DNA from: Myoxocephalus aenaeus
Taxonomy: Eukaryota; Chordata; Actinopteri; Perciformes; Cottidae
Direction: 5' to 3'
NCBI GenBank assembly: GCA_038501785.1
Contig: JBAMJR010000025.1
Coordinates: forward strand, 327,501 to 391,500
Length of the DNA: 64,000 nt
The position numbers and the translations under genes are program-made. Below, piece after piece: positions 21,922 through 34,289 of the stretch. Position 1 is the first letter of the stretch. The number at the start of each line of letters is the position of its first letter. The notes beneath the pieces are model-generated. The model was not told where the DNA came from and searched no databases. It saw only the letters and a program-made list of their open reading frames with translations.

Positions 21922-22917
21922 AAATGTACTTGAACTGCTGTCTTGCATACTGTACAGTACCTGTGCTCACTGACCGTATCTGGAGATGCTGCAGAGAAAT
22001 TCTAGTCCAGTGGATAAGAAATAGTTCCAGTAAATACTCTTGTTTTCTTGTGTCAAAGCTCTAATTTATTGTATTCACGATAGTACAAATGACCTTTGTT
22101 ACGATGATGATGACCTTGTTATAATTTCTATTTTATTTCAGGTGGCATCAAATCCAGCCACTTCCTGTGAGTTGGAATGCACATGGAACAAAAATGTCAT
22201 CATTCATGATGAATATGAATTTAATTAATTCAAGTGGACAATGTAATTTGTTGACCCCTGTGTGGAACACCCTTTTTGTAACCACACTTTCTTGTATGCT
22301 AAATGCCAAAAGGAGTAGTTGAATAGATTGTGTGTACGTTATATATTGAGAACAAGAAATTGAAAGGACAGTGCGCTGACGAACCTGAAAGAGATGCAGA
22401 AAGAAAAGAGAAGCCTAAATATTATTTATGCACAATCTTTCATCAGTTTCTCTACATAGTAAACACATAAAAAGAGACAGAGTTAGAGTGGCAGATTGAT
22501 TTCCTGATTCCACCTGCTGCTGGATGTTTTAATCTTTTCCTTGTCCTGTGCATACCTGTACCTGGTCCAGTTCTACTCGTGGTCATAAGTACCCAGCAGC
22601 CACTCTGACAGGAGTCATTCATTACGGCCCATTCTCTTTAGGGTTGCAGTCATTTTGCAGCCACAATAGCAGGGTGGACCATCATTAATGTTATTAATTA
22701 CACCTGTGTTCACCATGCAATGACACAAGAAAGTGAGTGCTGAGTAAAGGACCTCTGGTGGTTGATGATCGGTTAATAGTACAGACTCAGGGGTTTGTTT
22801 TTCTCACTGAAAACTGTTTTGCTTTTTGTGTTTGTTTTGGAACGATCCATAACCAGGATTGATTCATTACTTTTGATAACTATGCATGATGGTGCTATAC
22901 TTTCTTCTTACTGTGCA
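21813..22917 (+). other. adck1 3' flank, probable 3' UTR
   Basis: A (CA)n repeat lies at 21886-21919. The rest is unique-looking. No canonical AATAAA was found down to about 22400, so the transcript end is undefined. Confidence 0.45.
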
Positions 22918-23127
22918 CGGTCTGTCCACATGACATCCATTACACGTCTGTCCTGGGAGAGGGATCCCTCCTCACTTGCTCTCTGAAGTCTCATCCTTTT
23001 TGTCTGTTAAAGGGTTTTTGGGGGTTCATCCTCTTCTGATGTGAGGGTCCAAGGACAGAGGATGAGAGTAAAGCTCTGTGAGGCAAATTTGTGATTTTGG
23101 AATGTATAAATAAAATTTAATTGAATG
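22918..23127 (+). repeat. Interspersed repeat F1, diverged copy
   Basis: TCCACATGACATCCATTACA, TGTTAAAGGGTTTTTGGGGG, GATGTGAGGGTCCAAGGACA and a TTAATTGAATG tail follow the F1 order, with more divergence than the copies at 46078 and 59437. Confidence 0.8.
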
Positions 23128-23929
23128 TAAATATCTTATTAGCATCACATGTCAGCATATGTATTGTACATGACTGTGCTTAAATGATATTATAGTTATA
23201 ACAGTAACTGGTAATGGTACTTTATAGCGCTTCTCTAGTCTTTCAACCGCTCAAAACCTTTTCAACCTTTATATTATCAGTTTTTTTTTAGGTATTTGGT
23301 CAAAAAGTAGTGGACACACATTTTGACCTGATGATGATGATGATGACAGAGAGGAAAAAGACCAATGTTATTCAAATTCATCCTGAGGGAAACATTAATA
23401 TCTGTACCAAATAGAATGTGAAAAGAAGGCAACACAACTGTGTGTGTTTTGCATACATTGCATGGCAGACCATCAACATGTTGATGATATGCTCAGTCTG
23501 AACCCACATGACCAACTTCCCCATGTTGCCATCGAACTAAACAGCCTGATGAAGAAGTTCAGGCTGCACATGACGCTTAGTCTCAATCTCTGGAGACTAA
23601 ACATGGCTTTTAAACCGTATTTCTTCATGGATTTCTTAAATTCATCCCAGACCCTGAATATCAGCCTCACGTGATAATCCCTACAGCAGCCAATCTCGCA
23701 ACCACACTCACTACTCAGGCGTCTGATAATTTGCCTCTCTGTGCAGTTCATCCAGCCAAAGTGTATAATTGAAAAAAATGTCCTTGGGGAGGAAAGTATT
23801 TCTCAACCACAAGTTGGCCATCTCAGCCAGTGGAATAGGTATTAGTGGCTGTTCCTATTTAGAGTGCCCCATCAGGTGAATTGAAATAAATTTCCGTTTT
23901 GTTAGCATATCCTCAGAGACACATTTCAT
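23128..23929. other. Intergenic, unassigned
   Basis: A short GAT repeat lies near 23327-23346. The overlapping frames at 23444-23751 may be LINE debris but show no motif I can name. Confidence 0.4.
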
Positions 23930-24590
23930 TTTCATTTTTCATTTCATTTATTTATTTGAACAGGGACCAATCAACCCAGGGGTAAATGTGTCAGTCTTAG
24001 CTAAGGCTAAATTTCAACCGTAGTCCCTGTGGCCGGATATAACAAGCCATCGCTAAAGGAAAGAAATGGTTATAACAAAAACATCATAAAAAGCAATAAA
24101 CATACAGGTTACAATCAAATATATAAATAGGCCTCATCATAAAATCATAAAAACATAAAGATCAATAAACATACACACATTATGTACACACAATCATTGA
24201 GGAGGGAGTCATGACTCGCGCTCACACACCTGATTGCTAATAAGCCAGTTATTCAGGCCGTGTTTAAAAGAGGGATCTGTTCTGCTAGTGCTGTATGCAG
24301 AGGCAGAGCATTCCAGAGGTGTCCTGCTTTTACTGAGAGTGCAGACTGGCTAAAGGAACTTTTCCTAAAGGGGATGATACAGTCACCTCTCTCCACAGAT
24401 CTAGTTTGTCTACCACTCTGTGTTTCGTTTGATAAATTCACCAAGTGGGGGAGGAGCCATATCATGAAGAACTAAAAACAAGACACATACAGTATAGGAG
24501 AATTTAGTGATGTTATCCCAGCTCAGGAGATTGTGTTTACTTAGAATTGCACGGTGGTGATAACTCCTGGGCTTTTTATCAAGTATTTTA
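23930..24590 (-). mobile_element. Non-LTR retrotransposon C-terminus and 3' UTR
   Basis: On the minus strand 24253-24500 reads DMAPPPLGEFIKRN, then RSVERGDCIIPFRKSSFSQS and LSVKAGHLWNALPLHT, the C-terminal tail common to fish jockey/CR1-type LINEs. The + strand sequence at 23945-24060 (TTATTTGAACAGGGACCAAT) is the end of its 3' UTR. The element is cut at 24591 by a TIR element. Confidence 0.72.
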
Positions 24591-24955
24591 ATGCCGTGTT
24601 CACACCGGACGCGGCGCGAATTTGCCCAGCGAATAGACGATTTTTTCGCGGGGCGGCGCGATAGACGCGTTTGAGGCGGCGCGAACAGAGCGTTTGACGA
24701 GGGGCGAACAGAGCGAAGGACGCGGCGCGAAGCTCCGCCCGTCATCACCGCCGTCTTGCCGGTCCTGAATGAAACTGCTGCTGCTCCGCCAGAACCAGCG
24801 CTGGCAGCGGCCGTCATTGAGACGCTGTTGTGGGACTACGGATAATATTATGAAGCCGGACACCATGGAGTTTGATGTTCCGACGTATGTGGAGTTTACA
24901 CAACAAGTATAAAGCAACTAGTGGTGAATTACATGGTGGATGGCAGAATCGGTAT
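24591..24955 (+). mobile_element. GC-rich TIR element, copy 1 (one end visible)
   Basis: It starts ATGCCGTGTTCACACC followed by many GCGGCGCGAA blocks. It shares CTACGGATAATATTATGAA, GTTTGATGTTCCGACGTATG-like and CAACAAGTATAAAGCA segments with the complete copy on the opposite strand at 56509-57196. The second terminus is not recognisable here, so this copy is truncated. Confidence 0.7.
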
Positions 24956-26171
24956 CCGTTTTAATAATAGTAGCAAAAACCCTGATTATCATGCATTTCA
25001 TCCACATCTTGTCAAATTCACAATATTATGTGTTTTACAGCTGATTCAATTTTCAATTCTGCGATTCTATCAATGTTTTCCCCATCACAGGAATCATAGT
25101 GCCCTACAGATTGCCAACAGATCTCCTGTGATGGAAAATGGTGATCAACGATTTGTAACATATCTGATGTACTGTTTATTTCAACTCATTGACTTTGTTT
25201 CATGTATAAGGAAGTGCTTGTCCAGGGTGACACTATTATTATTGGACTTGTGAAGGAGTGAATTAACATTGCTGTGTAATCACCCTGCATGTTGGACCAG
25301 CTCAATAGCTTGACACTACAGGTCACTGGCATGTCAAGCTGCTTTTCTCGATAAGTGCTTCACGCACCCACACGTGCACACAGCTGATATCCATTATAAC
25401 ACACACAGATGCACAGACGCCGGTAAACACACACCGATACTTCCTGCAGGCAGGCATGACTTATATACTCTGAAGTGGAGAAGATAACACGTTGATGTGA
25501 TCAATAGCACTTTGGTGGCATCCACTCCCTTCTCCTGTGCCCTTAGGATCTGTTTGAAGCCAGTACAAATCCAAATGGATCCACCCTGTCTCTTTATTTC
25601 TCTTTCTTTCACCTTATCTTCTTTGCAAAGAATAATTGTCCTTAGATAGACAGATATTTTACAGCAAGGGATGGAACTGAGGTACAGCGATAGTAATAAA
25701 GATGTTTCCATCCTCCAAAAACCTCCACTCAGAGCTCTGAGTTTATGTGAACAGCTTTAGTTAACAACGTAGTTTGTTACTATAGATGTGTTAGCATGTA
25801 CAGTATATGTGCAGCATGTGATTAGACCAGGGGTCAGCAACCTTTCCTATCCAAAGAGCCGTTTCTATCCAAAGAGCCCTTTTGCCCTATTTTCCATCAA
25901 ATAAAATGTGTCTGGCGTCACAAAAGCTATTTGATATCACAGGTTTTATAAGTCCTATATATAGTCATATTATATATACAACAACTATAGTTTGTGGTAT
26001 TTATGGAATTATAGAACGAGAATAAAGACACTTCTTGATATTGAATTATTATTATACCTGTTATAATGATATCAAACTCTTATGAAGAGGAGAAAGAAAT
26101 ACACTGCCATGTGTCCGCCTACATTGAGGTCAATGAAATACACAACTATGCAGGTCTTGACCCCTCCTCAT
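24956..26171. other. Intergenic with a possible hAT end
   Basis: At 25828 the sequence CAGGGGTCAGCAACCTTTCC looks like a hAT terminus, but the partner end was not found. No gene is seen. Confidence 0.4.
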
Positions 26172-26243
26172 ATGTGTGGCTCATGGGGTAGAGTGGTCAT
26201 CCTGTAACCACAAGGTAGCAGGTTCGATACCTGTCCTCCTCAC
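26172..26243 (+). repeat. tRNA-derived SINE head
   Basis: GTGGCTCATGGGGTAGAGTG (A-box region) and GGTTCGATACC (B box, 26221-26231), 72 bp, tRNA-like. There is no clear SINE body and no sign of a functional tRNA. Confidence 0.6.
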
Positions 26244-26504
26244 AGTGTTTTCTTCCCAGCGGAAAAACTGAAATATAATTTACTTTTCGATGAAAACAAT
26301 ATTCCACATGGCCTTGCTTGTAAAGCAGTGGTTCTCAACTGGTCTGGCTGCGGGACCCACCATCACCCCTGAATGACAAGCCGCGCCCCAAATCGAGGAA
26401 CATGTTCAACTTCTCAAATTGATTGAATGAAAAGATGGTGCAGTTTGAACCTGAGATAGTAGAGAAAGTCACAGTATGCACGAAAAAAACGAGTTAGAAA
26501 TATT

Positions 26505-26765
26505 CCATTGCTGTCTCTGTGCTATGATGCTTTCTAAATCCTGACTGAAAGTCCTCAAATAAACTATTGTTATGTAAAAAGTCACACAACTGATTTGCGA
26601 CTACCTTCTCCAGTATCTTAGAGAGGAAGAGATAGGTCTGTAGTTAGCCAACACCTCTGGATCCAGGGTGGGCTTCTTAAGAAGAGGTTTAATTACAGCT
26701 ACTTTAAGACTGTGGTACATGACCCATTAGTAAAGACCCATTGATAATATCTAGTAGAGAGGAGC
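26505..26765 (-). mobile_element. L2-like LINE reverse-transcriptase fragment
   Basis: On the minus strand frames give LKVAVIKPLLKKPTLDPEVL, ANYRPIS, then after a frame change ILEKVVANQLCDFLHNN and FEDFQSGFRKHHSTETA. These are the first conserved reverse-transcriptase blocks of L2/CR1-type LINEs. The fragment is frameshifted and lacks the YADD region. Confidence 0.85.
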
Positions 26766-27084
26766 TAATTAAAGGTCAAACTTATTTTAGCCTTCCGGAA
26801 TCTGCGTTTTACTATGTTTATGTTTTTTAAATATTCATATCTTCGCAATAAAACGGCACAGAAATAAGATTGTAATGTTACTGGAGGCGCAAGGCTTTCA
26901 CTTCCTTGTTCTCCGTTAGATCCTGTGACTCTCACAGGAGCTGGCATTTGTGTCTTTGTGTCGAGCTCCGCCTTTCACCGTGATTTGTCAATTCAGGTGT
27001 CCGTCATCATTTTGTGTGAAACTACCCAATGAACGCTCAGGAAATCCCTAAGGACCTACCCACCCACCTATGCTGCAAAAAGAC
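26766..27084. other. Intergenic, unassigned
   Basis: Nothing recognised between the two LINE fragments. Confidence 0.4.
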
Positions 27085-29165
27085 ACTGGTTTTCAGTTAG
27101 TTAGATAGTAGGATAACTAAGGAAAGTGCCAGACTTATTGATAACATTTTTACAAATGTATATGACCAAGTAACAAGTGGTTTGTTTTTGACTGATATCA
27201 GTGATCATTTTCCTATTTTTGTGATCCTCCATAATTTAAAGGTTAACTGTTCAGTTGGCCTAAGTGAGCCTGTCTGTAAATTGGTAAGAATAAGAACACC
27301 TGAGAGAATTGAGACTTTCAAGATGGAACTTAAAAACAACAGCTGGGATGAGGTCTATGCTGATGATCTTAATCAGGCCTATGGTGCATTTTTTTCATAT
27401 TTTTGGAGTTATACAATAAGCATTGTCCTATTAGAAACTGCAGGGTAAAGGATACATATATAAGGAATCCATGGATGACTAAAAGTCTGCAAAGAGCATG
27501 TAAAAAGAAAAATGTACTTTACAAGAAATATTTACAACTGAGAACCAATGAAAGTGAAGGAACATATAAGTTTTATAAGAATAAACTGACTTCCATTATG
27601 AGATCACAGAAGAAGGAATACTATAATAAAATACTAGAGGATAGTATAAACAATATTCAAAGGACTTGGAAAGTAATCAATCAGATTATCCGAAATAAAG
27701 GCTACAAATCTGAATTTCCATGTTATTTTCTAAACAACTCTGATGCCAAAGTTAATGATTTCAAAAGTATTGATGATTTCAATGATTATTTTGTGGGTGT
27801 TGGAACTACTTTGGCCCAAAAAATAGTTGTGCCTGATAACAAAAAAGATTTGTTTGATAACCTTATTAAGGATAAATTCCATGTTCCTTTGTGCAGTAAA
27901 TGAAACAGATATCATTGAAATTGTAAAAAAAATTACAAACTAATGATCTTCTGATATATATTCTATTGATATGGTAATCATTAAATAAGTCATTGATTGT
28001 ATTGCAGGACCTCTGACCTATATATGTAATCAGTCTTTTCAAAAAGGTATTTTTCCTAATAAAATTAAAACTGCAAAGGTAATACCAATATTTAAAAATG
28101 GAGATAAGCATTACATGGATAATTATAGACCAATATCCCTTCTTCCTCAATTTTCTAAAATATTAGAGCAATTATTTGTCCAACAATTTGATCTCTTTAT
28201 AAATAAAAATACATTATTGAGTGAACATCACTATGGATTTAGGAAACATAGAACTACTACCCATGCACTAATGGAGATGGTGGAAGGAATAACAAAGGCA
28301 GTTGAAAATGATGAATATTCTATTGGTATTTACATTGACCTCCAGAAGGCTTTTGATAATATAGATCACAGTAAATTATTGAGGAAATTGGAGAAGTATG
28401 GGATAAGAGGGATTGCTCACTCTTGGTTGAAAAGCTACTTGGAGTACCACAGAGATCAGTGATTGGTCCAATACTTTTTATACTTTACATTAACGATATT
28501 TGTAATGTTACTAAATTATTAAAATGTGTCATTTTTGCTGACGATACTAACTTATTTTGTTCAGGAAAACAATTGAAGGAACTTTTGTAGGTTATCGAAA
28601 AGGAGCTAGAAATGATCAAATCTTGGTTCGATGTTAATACACTATCTCTTAATATAAAGAAAACAAAATTCATGGTTTTTGGAAATCAAACGGAATCAGA
28701 GGGGGATATTGAATTAAAATTCTGTAATGATAAAATTGAAAGAGTTTTTGAGATAAAATTCCTCGGGGTTGTGATTGACCATAAAGTAACATGGAGACAA
28801 CATATTGAATATATAAATGGTACAATTTCCAAGTCAATAGCAATACTGTATAAATGTAGAGATGTACTAACTTCTAAAGCCTTGTATATAATTTATCGCT
28901 CACTTATACTTCCATATTTATCTTATTGTGTGGAGGTGTGGGGGTCAACTTTTAAAACATCTATAAATTCAACAGTTTTGTTACAAAAACGAGCGATACG
29001 CATCATGAATAATGCTGGCTACTATGAGCACACAAATCCTATGTTTTACAGATCATATATTATGAAATTTAATGATTTGGTTTATTATAAAATAATACAG
29101 ACAATGTACAGAGCTAAAGCAAAGTCAATCCCAGACTGTGTACAAAGGTTGTTTTCAATATGAGT
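27085..29165 (+). pseudogene. Non-LTR retrotransposon ORF2 (jockey/CR1 type), broken
   Basis: This is the best preserved transposon gene in the window. The order is: end of the apurinic endonuclease (TKESARLIDNIFTNVYDQV, then LTDISDHFPIF at about 27180-27220, the SDH motif); a linker (27403-27900); reverse transcriptase with NYRPISLLPQFSKILEQLF (28118 on), HYGFRKHRTTTHAL, IDLQKAFDNIDH, then GVPQRSVIGPILFILYINDI and the active-site-like FADD in a different frame (28440-28560); the C-terminal domain with FLGVVIDHKVTW and LILPYLSYCVEVWG (to 29160). Breaks seen: frame changes near 27,445 and 27,900, a deletion plus frame change at about 28,440 between SWLKSYL and GVPQ, and an in-frame TAG near 28,588. 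The endonuclease N-terminus is missing. It cannot be active. Confidence 0.85.
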
Positions 29166-29427
29166 GTTTCACCCATTTACTGTAACTCTTTCCCTTCAAT
29201 CATGCTGGTGAAAACTGCAAACAAAGACAATACAAACATTCAGTGTACATACGTCAACATAACATTTCACAGTAGAAAATATAAATATACATTGCATCTT
29301 TATACATTTACAGCACTCACGAAATTGCCTCTACGATGCCTCCCCGTGGATGCGAGCAGATTCTGGAACATGCGGTCCACTGTCAAATGTTACTCAACCC
29401 GAGCTAGTGAAACCGGACACCATTTAA

Positions 29428-29501
29428 CCGGAAGTACCGGAACCGGAAGTGACTAAACCGGAAGTCCCGCCCCGGAAGTGAATAACCCGAAAGTGACGTC
29501 A
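29428..29501 (+). promoter_or_regulatory. Cluster of four ETS-type motifs plus a CRE
   Basis: CCGGAAGT occurs at 29428, 29443, 29458 and 29472, that is, every 14-15 bp, and the CRE-like palindrome TGACGTCA is at 29494-29501. All four ETS motifs have the same orientation. In vertebrate promoters this combination binds GABP/ELK-type ETS factors and CREB/ATF. No gene start is evident downstream, so function is unknown. Confidence 0.55.
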
Positions 29502-29505
29502 TAAC

Positions 29506-30880
29506 ATGCCATGAACAGGAAAATCATGTTACCAATAACTGTCTTGAAATAAACCCCATTAATTAAACAAAAATGAAATAGAAAATGCCGTAAAGGCAAC
29601 ACAATTACGGTTATGGAGGGAGGTCACACGGGTTGTGTGGACCGACCTGCGGAGCCATTTCAACCACTTTGACAAGAAAAAAAGGTGCTTTATTAACGGC
29701 TACTTAATTTTTTTTAAACCATAGGTCTCTTCTCACAAGGGTTACGGTATTGTAGCAATGTAAATAAAGTTAAACAACTTATTTTTTTCGAAAATGAGGG
29801 GCTGGGGGCTTGGTGCGCAAACAGCGGACACTCCGTGGAGCAAGGCTCCAACCTCGCCGTTGCTGCGTAATCAACGGACAATCCATGTTGTCCAAATCAA
29901 CAACCAGTCACATTTAGTTATAACAAAACAATCCAACAAAACCGCGGCACTAAAACACTGCACACACAAGACATCTCCAGCAGCTGCTGGCACCTTGGCG
30001 AGGGGAGAGGCGCTGGACCAGCAGCAACAACAGTGCTGTGGCTTGTGTAGTGGTTAATTTAATGTCTATTTTGCTGATAAAAGGTCCACCTGGCCGTCGG
30101 CCGCACCTCCGGTGGATAACTATCTTGACTTTGAGTAACCAACTAAACTTGAAACCCTCAAAACACTTTGCGTTATTCGATGATACTGTGAGTCATCAGT
30201 CGCTATTACATCCTATTGCTAGGGTCGGCGTCCTCCTTTTCGGGGTCTTAGGGTGATTGTGGCAATGTACTTCATGGCCAGGGCTTGTACTCTCCGTAGT
30301 TCGTCTTGAAGGATGAGTAGATCACACAGGGATCTGTCCCACGTGGATTACGACTCCACTCCTCCACGGCTGGTCTGCTGGGCTCCTGGTGTTGATGCTT
30401 CTGATCGCGTCTGTGGTCGGCTCAGCTTGGCCTTGATGATCTCCGCTCCCTTCACGCCCTCTGTTGTTGCTTCCGGTGTTGCTTCAGGTGTCGCTTCAGG
30501 TCGCCGCTGCAGGTCGGGTCGGCTCGGCTGGTCTTGATGTGGTACCAGTGCTGTTTCCCGTCACAAGCTCTCTTGTGGGCTATTTCTTGGGGGCCATCTG
30601 ATTGCCACAGGGCTCTAAGGCTTAGTTTGCTTATGCCTCGGGCCAGCTCTGCTGTTAGACAACAAAGGTCATGGGTGTCTTCTAAAATTATATTTTCTGA
30701 TCTGCTTCTTGAAAGCAACATATTGGTCAGGGAAAGATCACCGGTATGTTAAAAGAAAACAGTCGACAGTTGGTAGGAGAGGGGGCAGTCTCCTATCTCA
30801 AAGACAGGCCAATCATCAGGAATTATGGAACAAGGGGACACCATTTTCCAAATTGGCCCCTCATCCACACCCAGTCCAGG
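29506..30880. other. Intergenic; contains an F2 fragment
   Basis: Around 29690-29790 the minus strand matches the left part of repeat F2 (TTGCTACAATACCGTAACCC, CTTGTGAGAAGAGAC). The block 30040-30720 has frames but no domain I recognise, and may be transposon debris. Confidence 0.45.
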
Positions 30881-31104
30881 GCCCTATTCTTCGTAGCTGG
30901 CTTACTGAGTTAGCGGGCTAATTTTCAGGATAAGATGACGTAGGTCAGGCTTTTCGGTTCCTCGAAGCAAGTTTAGAAAAATCACCATAGCAACACATCC
31001 ATATCCCTTAACCTGCTTCAGCGCAGGCTGACTGAAATTCACTGGATAAGCTGGCCACTCCCACCGGACAAAAAAGGCAGCTCACTTTCTCATTGATGAA
31101 GGAG
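30881..31104 (-). mobile_element. Harbinger-like element, terminal part
   Basis: GGGCCCTATTCTTCGTAGCT begins the piece. Its far part (TAACCTGCTTCAGCGCAGGC, GATAAGCTGGCCACTCCCAC, AAAAAAGGCAGCTC) is the reverse complement of the right end of the element at 43878-45125. The piece abuts the 3' tail of the RTE LINE. Confidence 0.6.
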
Positions 31105-32460
31105 CATCCATCCATCCATCCATTTTCGTGTCGCGGTGGCAGCAGGTTCAGCAGACCGACCCAGGCTTCCCTCTCACCCGCAACACTTTCCAGCTCATCC
31201 TGGGGGATGCCGAGGCGTTCCAAGGCCAGCCGGGAGATATAATCCCTCCAGCGTGTCCTCTGTCTTCCCCGGGGTGTCCTACCAGTTGGACGTGCCTGGA
31301 AAACCTCTAATGGGAGGCGTCCAGGAGGCATCCTGACTAGATGCCCGAACCACCTCAGCTGACTCCTTTCGACACGAAGGAGCAGCGACTCGACTCCAAG
31401 CTCCCTCCTGATGTCCGAGCTCCTTACCCTATCTCTAAGGCTGAGTCCGGCCACCCTACGGAGGAAGCCCATTTCGGCCGCTTATATCCGAGACCTCGTT
31501 CTTTCGGTCACGACCCAGAGTTCGTGACCATAGGTGAGGGTTGGAACGTAGACCGACCAGTAAATGGAGAGCTTCGCCTTCCGGCTCAGCTCCCTCTTCA
31601 CCAAGACGGACGGGTACATCGCCTGTTTTACTGCTGCAGCCGCACCGATCCGCCTAGCGATCTCACGCTCCACCTTACCCTCACTCGTGAACAAGACCCC
31701 GAGATACTTGAACTCCTTCGCTTGGGGTAGGCAGTTTGTCCTCCCTCCAGCAGTCCACCGGTTTCCGGCAGAGCACCATGGCCTCAGATTTGGAGGTGCT
31801 AATGCTGGAGGTCACAGTCCGAGGAGACAAACAGGACCACATCATCTGCGAACAGCAGAGAAGCGATCCCGAGACTCCCGAAATGGATCTTCTCCGCCCC
31901 CTGCCTAGATATCCTGTCCGTGAAAGTCACGAACAGGACCGGTGATAAAGGGCAGCCCTGGCGGAGACCAACACCCAACGTGTCTGACTTACTACCGAGG
32001 ATACGAACACAGCTCCTACTGCAGGCGTACAGAGACCGGATGGCCCGTGCCAACGGGTCCGGCACCCCATACTCCCGCGGCACCCCCCACAAAACCCCCC
32101 GAGGGACCCGGTCGAAAGCCTTCTCCAAGTCTACAAAGCACATGTAGACTGGTTGGGCGAACTCCCAGGACTCCTCCAGTAGTCTTGCGAGGGTAAAGAG
32201 CTGGTCCACTGTTCCACGGCCGGGACGGAATCCACACTGTTCGTCTTGAATCTGAGGTTCGACAAGTGGTCGGAGCCTCCTTTCCAGCACCCTGGCATGA
32301 GCTTTTCCCGGGAGGCTGAGCAGTATGATACCACGATAGTTTGAGCACACTCTCCAGTCCCCCTTCTTGAAGATTGGAACCACCACCCCGGTCTGCCAGT
32401 CCAAAGACCAACTTACCCCTCTCAATCTTCCTGCTGACCTTGAGTCTCTTGTTGCCATGG
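31105..32460 (-). pseudogene. RTE-clade LINE (Rex3/Expander-like), 5'-truncated and frameshifted
   Basis: Minus-strand translation from 32460 downward gives the reverse transcriptase in order: LDWQTGVVVPIFKKGDWRVC, NYRGI, EEQCGFRPGRG-like, MCFVDLEKAFDRVPRG, LRQGCPLSPVLF, LLFADDVVLF (about 31820-31850). After frame changes come ELSRKAKLSIYWSVYVPTLT (31500-31600) and the C-terminus LRWFGHLVRMPPGRLPLEVF with RGRQRTRWRDYI (31200-31350). A tetranucleotide CCAT/GGAT tail at 31107-31122 marks its 3' end, as in RTE/Rex3 elements. The active-site FADD is present, but at least two frame changes and loss of the endonuclease make it dead. It adjoins gypsy gag-like sequence. Confidence 0.88.
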
Positions 32461-33633
32461 CTGTTAAAATAGATAATCGGTTGATGGAGAGATTGACAAA
32501 GCATTCACAGAGACTAGTTTGTCCTTCAGGCTACGGATGGCAGCACCAATCAGACGATGGGACTGATGCCACCTTATGGACTACAACCTGGCCAAACAAT
32601 GGCTTCTTGACATTGAGCCTCTTCCTCGCCCCCTGGTGGTCAACGCATTGGATGGCTGTGCCGCATCACTCATTGCCTGTGGATCTTCTGTTATCATGTA
32701 ACTACTCCGAACACATCTCCTTCAACCTCATCTACTCTCCACAGATAGCTCTCATTTTGGGGCAAAAGCAGCACAGCACACAGCTTGGTCTACTAGGCTT
32801 ATTTTGGTATGGAGTCATTTTTGCCATTCAACCGGCATAACTGCTGCCTCTCCTTTCGCCTCCCCTAAGTCTCAGAGTCTCTTTCCGAGTTCCCAGATCT
32901 TTTCTGTGGCCCCTGCTACTTACTTGGATCTGAAGGAAGTCTTCAACAGAGCCCAAGCTACTTCTCTGCAACTGCACCGTCCCTATGGTTGCGCTATTGA
33001 TCTCCTCCCCGGGGCCTCACCACTCAAAGGGCGTCTCTACTCCCTCTCAGCTTCATAGCGAGGGGACATGGAGCGTTACATCCAGAGCTCTAGGGCTGCA
33101 GGTATCATCCGGCCATCCTCCTCCCCAGCTATAGCCCAGGCTCTAGAAACATCCAACTGGACGCTCTTTCGTTTGACCCTGACGTTCCTCCCAGGACTCC
33201 ATCCCCCAACCTGCACCATCAGGGCAGTCATGCACTCGTGCGGGTGCAGGTACCTCATGGCTACACACCAAATAGCCTCTTTACCCCTAAGCCACTCCAA
33301 TCTTGGGTCATCCAAAGGGGACATTCCTCAAAACGTACTTTCATCATCCGGGTATCCGTCTGAGGTTCATTTCATTCCCCTGTCCAAATTGCCCTCCACC
33401 AAAGAGATGGCGGAGGTTCTGTTGTCTACCATGTTCCGGCTTCATGGTCTTCCCCAGGTCACGTCCCATTTCGGGAAGGAGTTCTCTTTTCCCATCTGGG
33501 CCACTGTCAGTCTGTCGTGTAGTTACTGTCCCCATTCAAATGGACAGACTGAGCGATATAACCAGGAGATGGAGACTGGACTATGCCGCCTTGTCTCTCA
33601 GAGCCATACTACTGTAACATCCTGTGTTTTCTA
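32424..33633 (+). pseudogene. Ty3/gypsy retrotransposon, internally deleted
   Basis: Recognisable pieces: DLESLVAMAVKIDNRLMER at 32440 (gag-type); LLSCNYSEHISFNLIYSPQI (protease region, about 32690); YLDLKEVFNRAQATSLQLHR and YGCAIDLLPGASPLKGRLYS at 32920-33050 followed by RYIQSSRAAGIIRPSSSPA (N-terminus of reverse transcriptase, with an intervening stop). The rest of the reverse transcriptase and RNase H is missing. At 33370-33610 the integrase end appears: FIPLSKLPSTKEMAEVLLST, then HSNGQTERYNQEMETGL. The integrase is interrupted at 33634 by a SINE. A later part of the same pol gene is at 34290-34525. Confidence 0.82.
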
Positions 33634-33848
33634 GGAATAATCCCTTATTAGTCCCACAGTGGGGACATTTATTCTCTGCATTTGACCCATGGCTAGGGGC
33701 AGAGAGCTCCCTATAGTGAAGCGCCCGGGGAGCAACTGGGGGTTCAGTGTCTTGATCAGGGACACTTCAAGATGCAAACTATGGGGATCAAACCGGCTAC
33801 CTTGTGGTTGCAGGATGATCACTCATGAGCTATAGCTGCCCATGTGTC
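33634..33848 (-). mobile_element. tRNA-derived SINE inside the gypsy element
   Basis: Read on the minus strand: tRNA-like head (CAGCTATAGCTCATGAGTGA, B box GGTTTGATCCCC), body with TGTCCCTGATCAAGACACTG and AACCCCCAGTTGCTCCCCGG, and the tail TCCCCACTGTGGGACTAATA. The + strand copy at 48626 has the same parts. Confidence 0.85.
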
Positions 33849-34289
33849 TGTGTGTCTTCCCAGTGTTTCCTGATTGTTTATTCCCTTCACCTGTTCTTGT
33901 TCCAGACTCCTCCCTCCTTGTGTGCCGTTCCCATGTGTGATTGTAAAGCCCTGCCCTCATGTTTCCACCTGTGCCTCATTGCCTGCCTTCCCCTGTGTAT
34001 TTAGTCTGTGTCTTTCCCTTGTCAGTTGCAGGATCGTCTTCTTTGTCTCCCTGTAAGTTTGCATCGCCTCCGAGCTGTAGTTGTTAGTTTTCTAGTGTTT
34101 GTTCCCCATACCAGTCTTTTCCCTTGTTTTGTAACTTTGTTTAGTAAAGTACCTTTTGATTTTGCCTAACCGTGACTCCTTGTTGGACAGTTAACCTCAA
34201 ATTGCTTCCGCAAGCTGGGCCTGCGGTGTATGAATGGGTGTGAATAGTTTGTTAGACTCCTGATGGGCAGGTGCCACCATTCATGGTAG
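33849..34289 (+). repeat. Possible gypsy LTR remnant
   Basis: T/C-rich sequence with CCCCTGTGTATTTAGTCTGT, TTTCCCTTGTCAGTTGCAGG and TTTAGTAAAGTACCTTTTGA has the look of a fish gypsy LTR (short direct transcript end followed by AGTAAA). No second identical LTR was found and the borders are undefined. A similar texture recurs at 35340-35560. Confidence 0.3.

Noticed and set aside
27085..29165. Active retrotransposon
   Set aside because: Several frame changes, a deletion between SWLKSYL and GVPQ and an internal TAG are visible.
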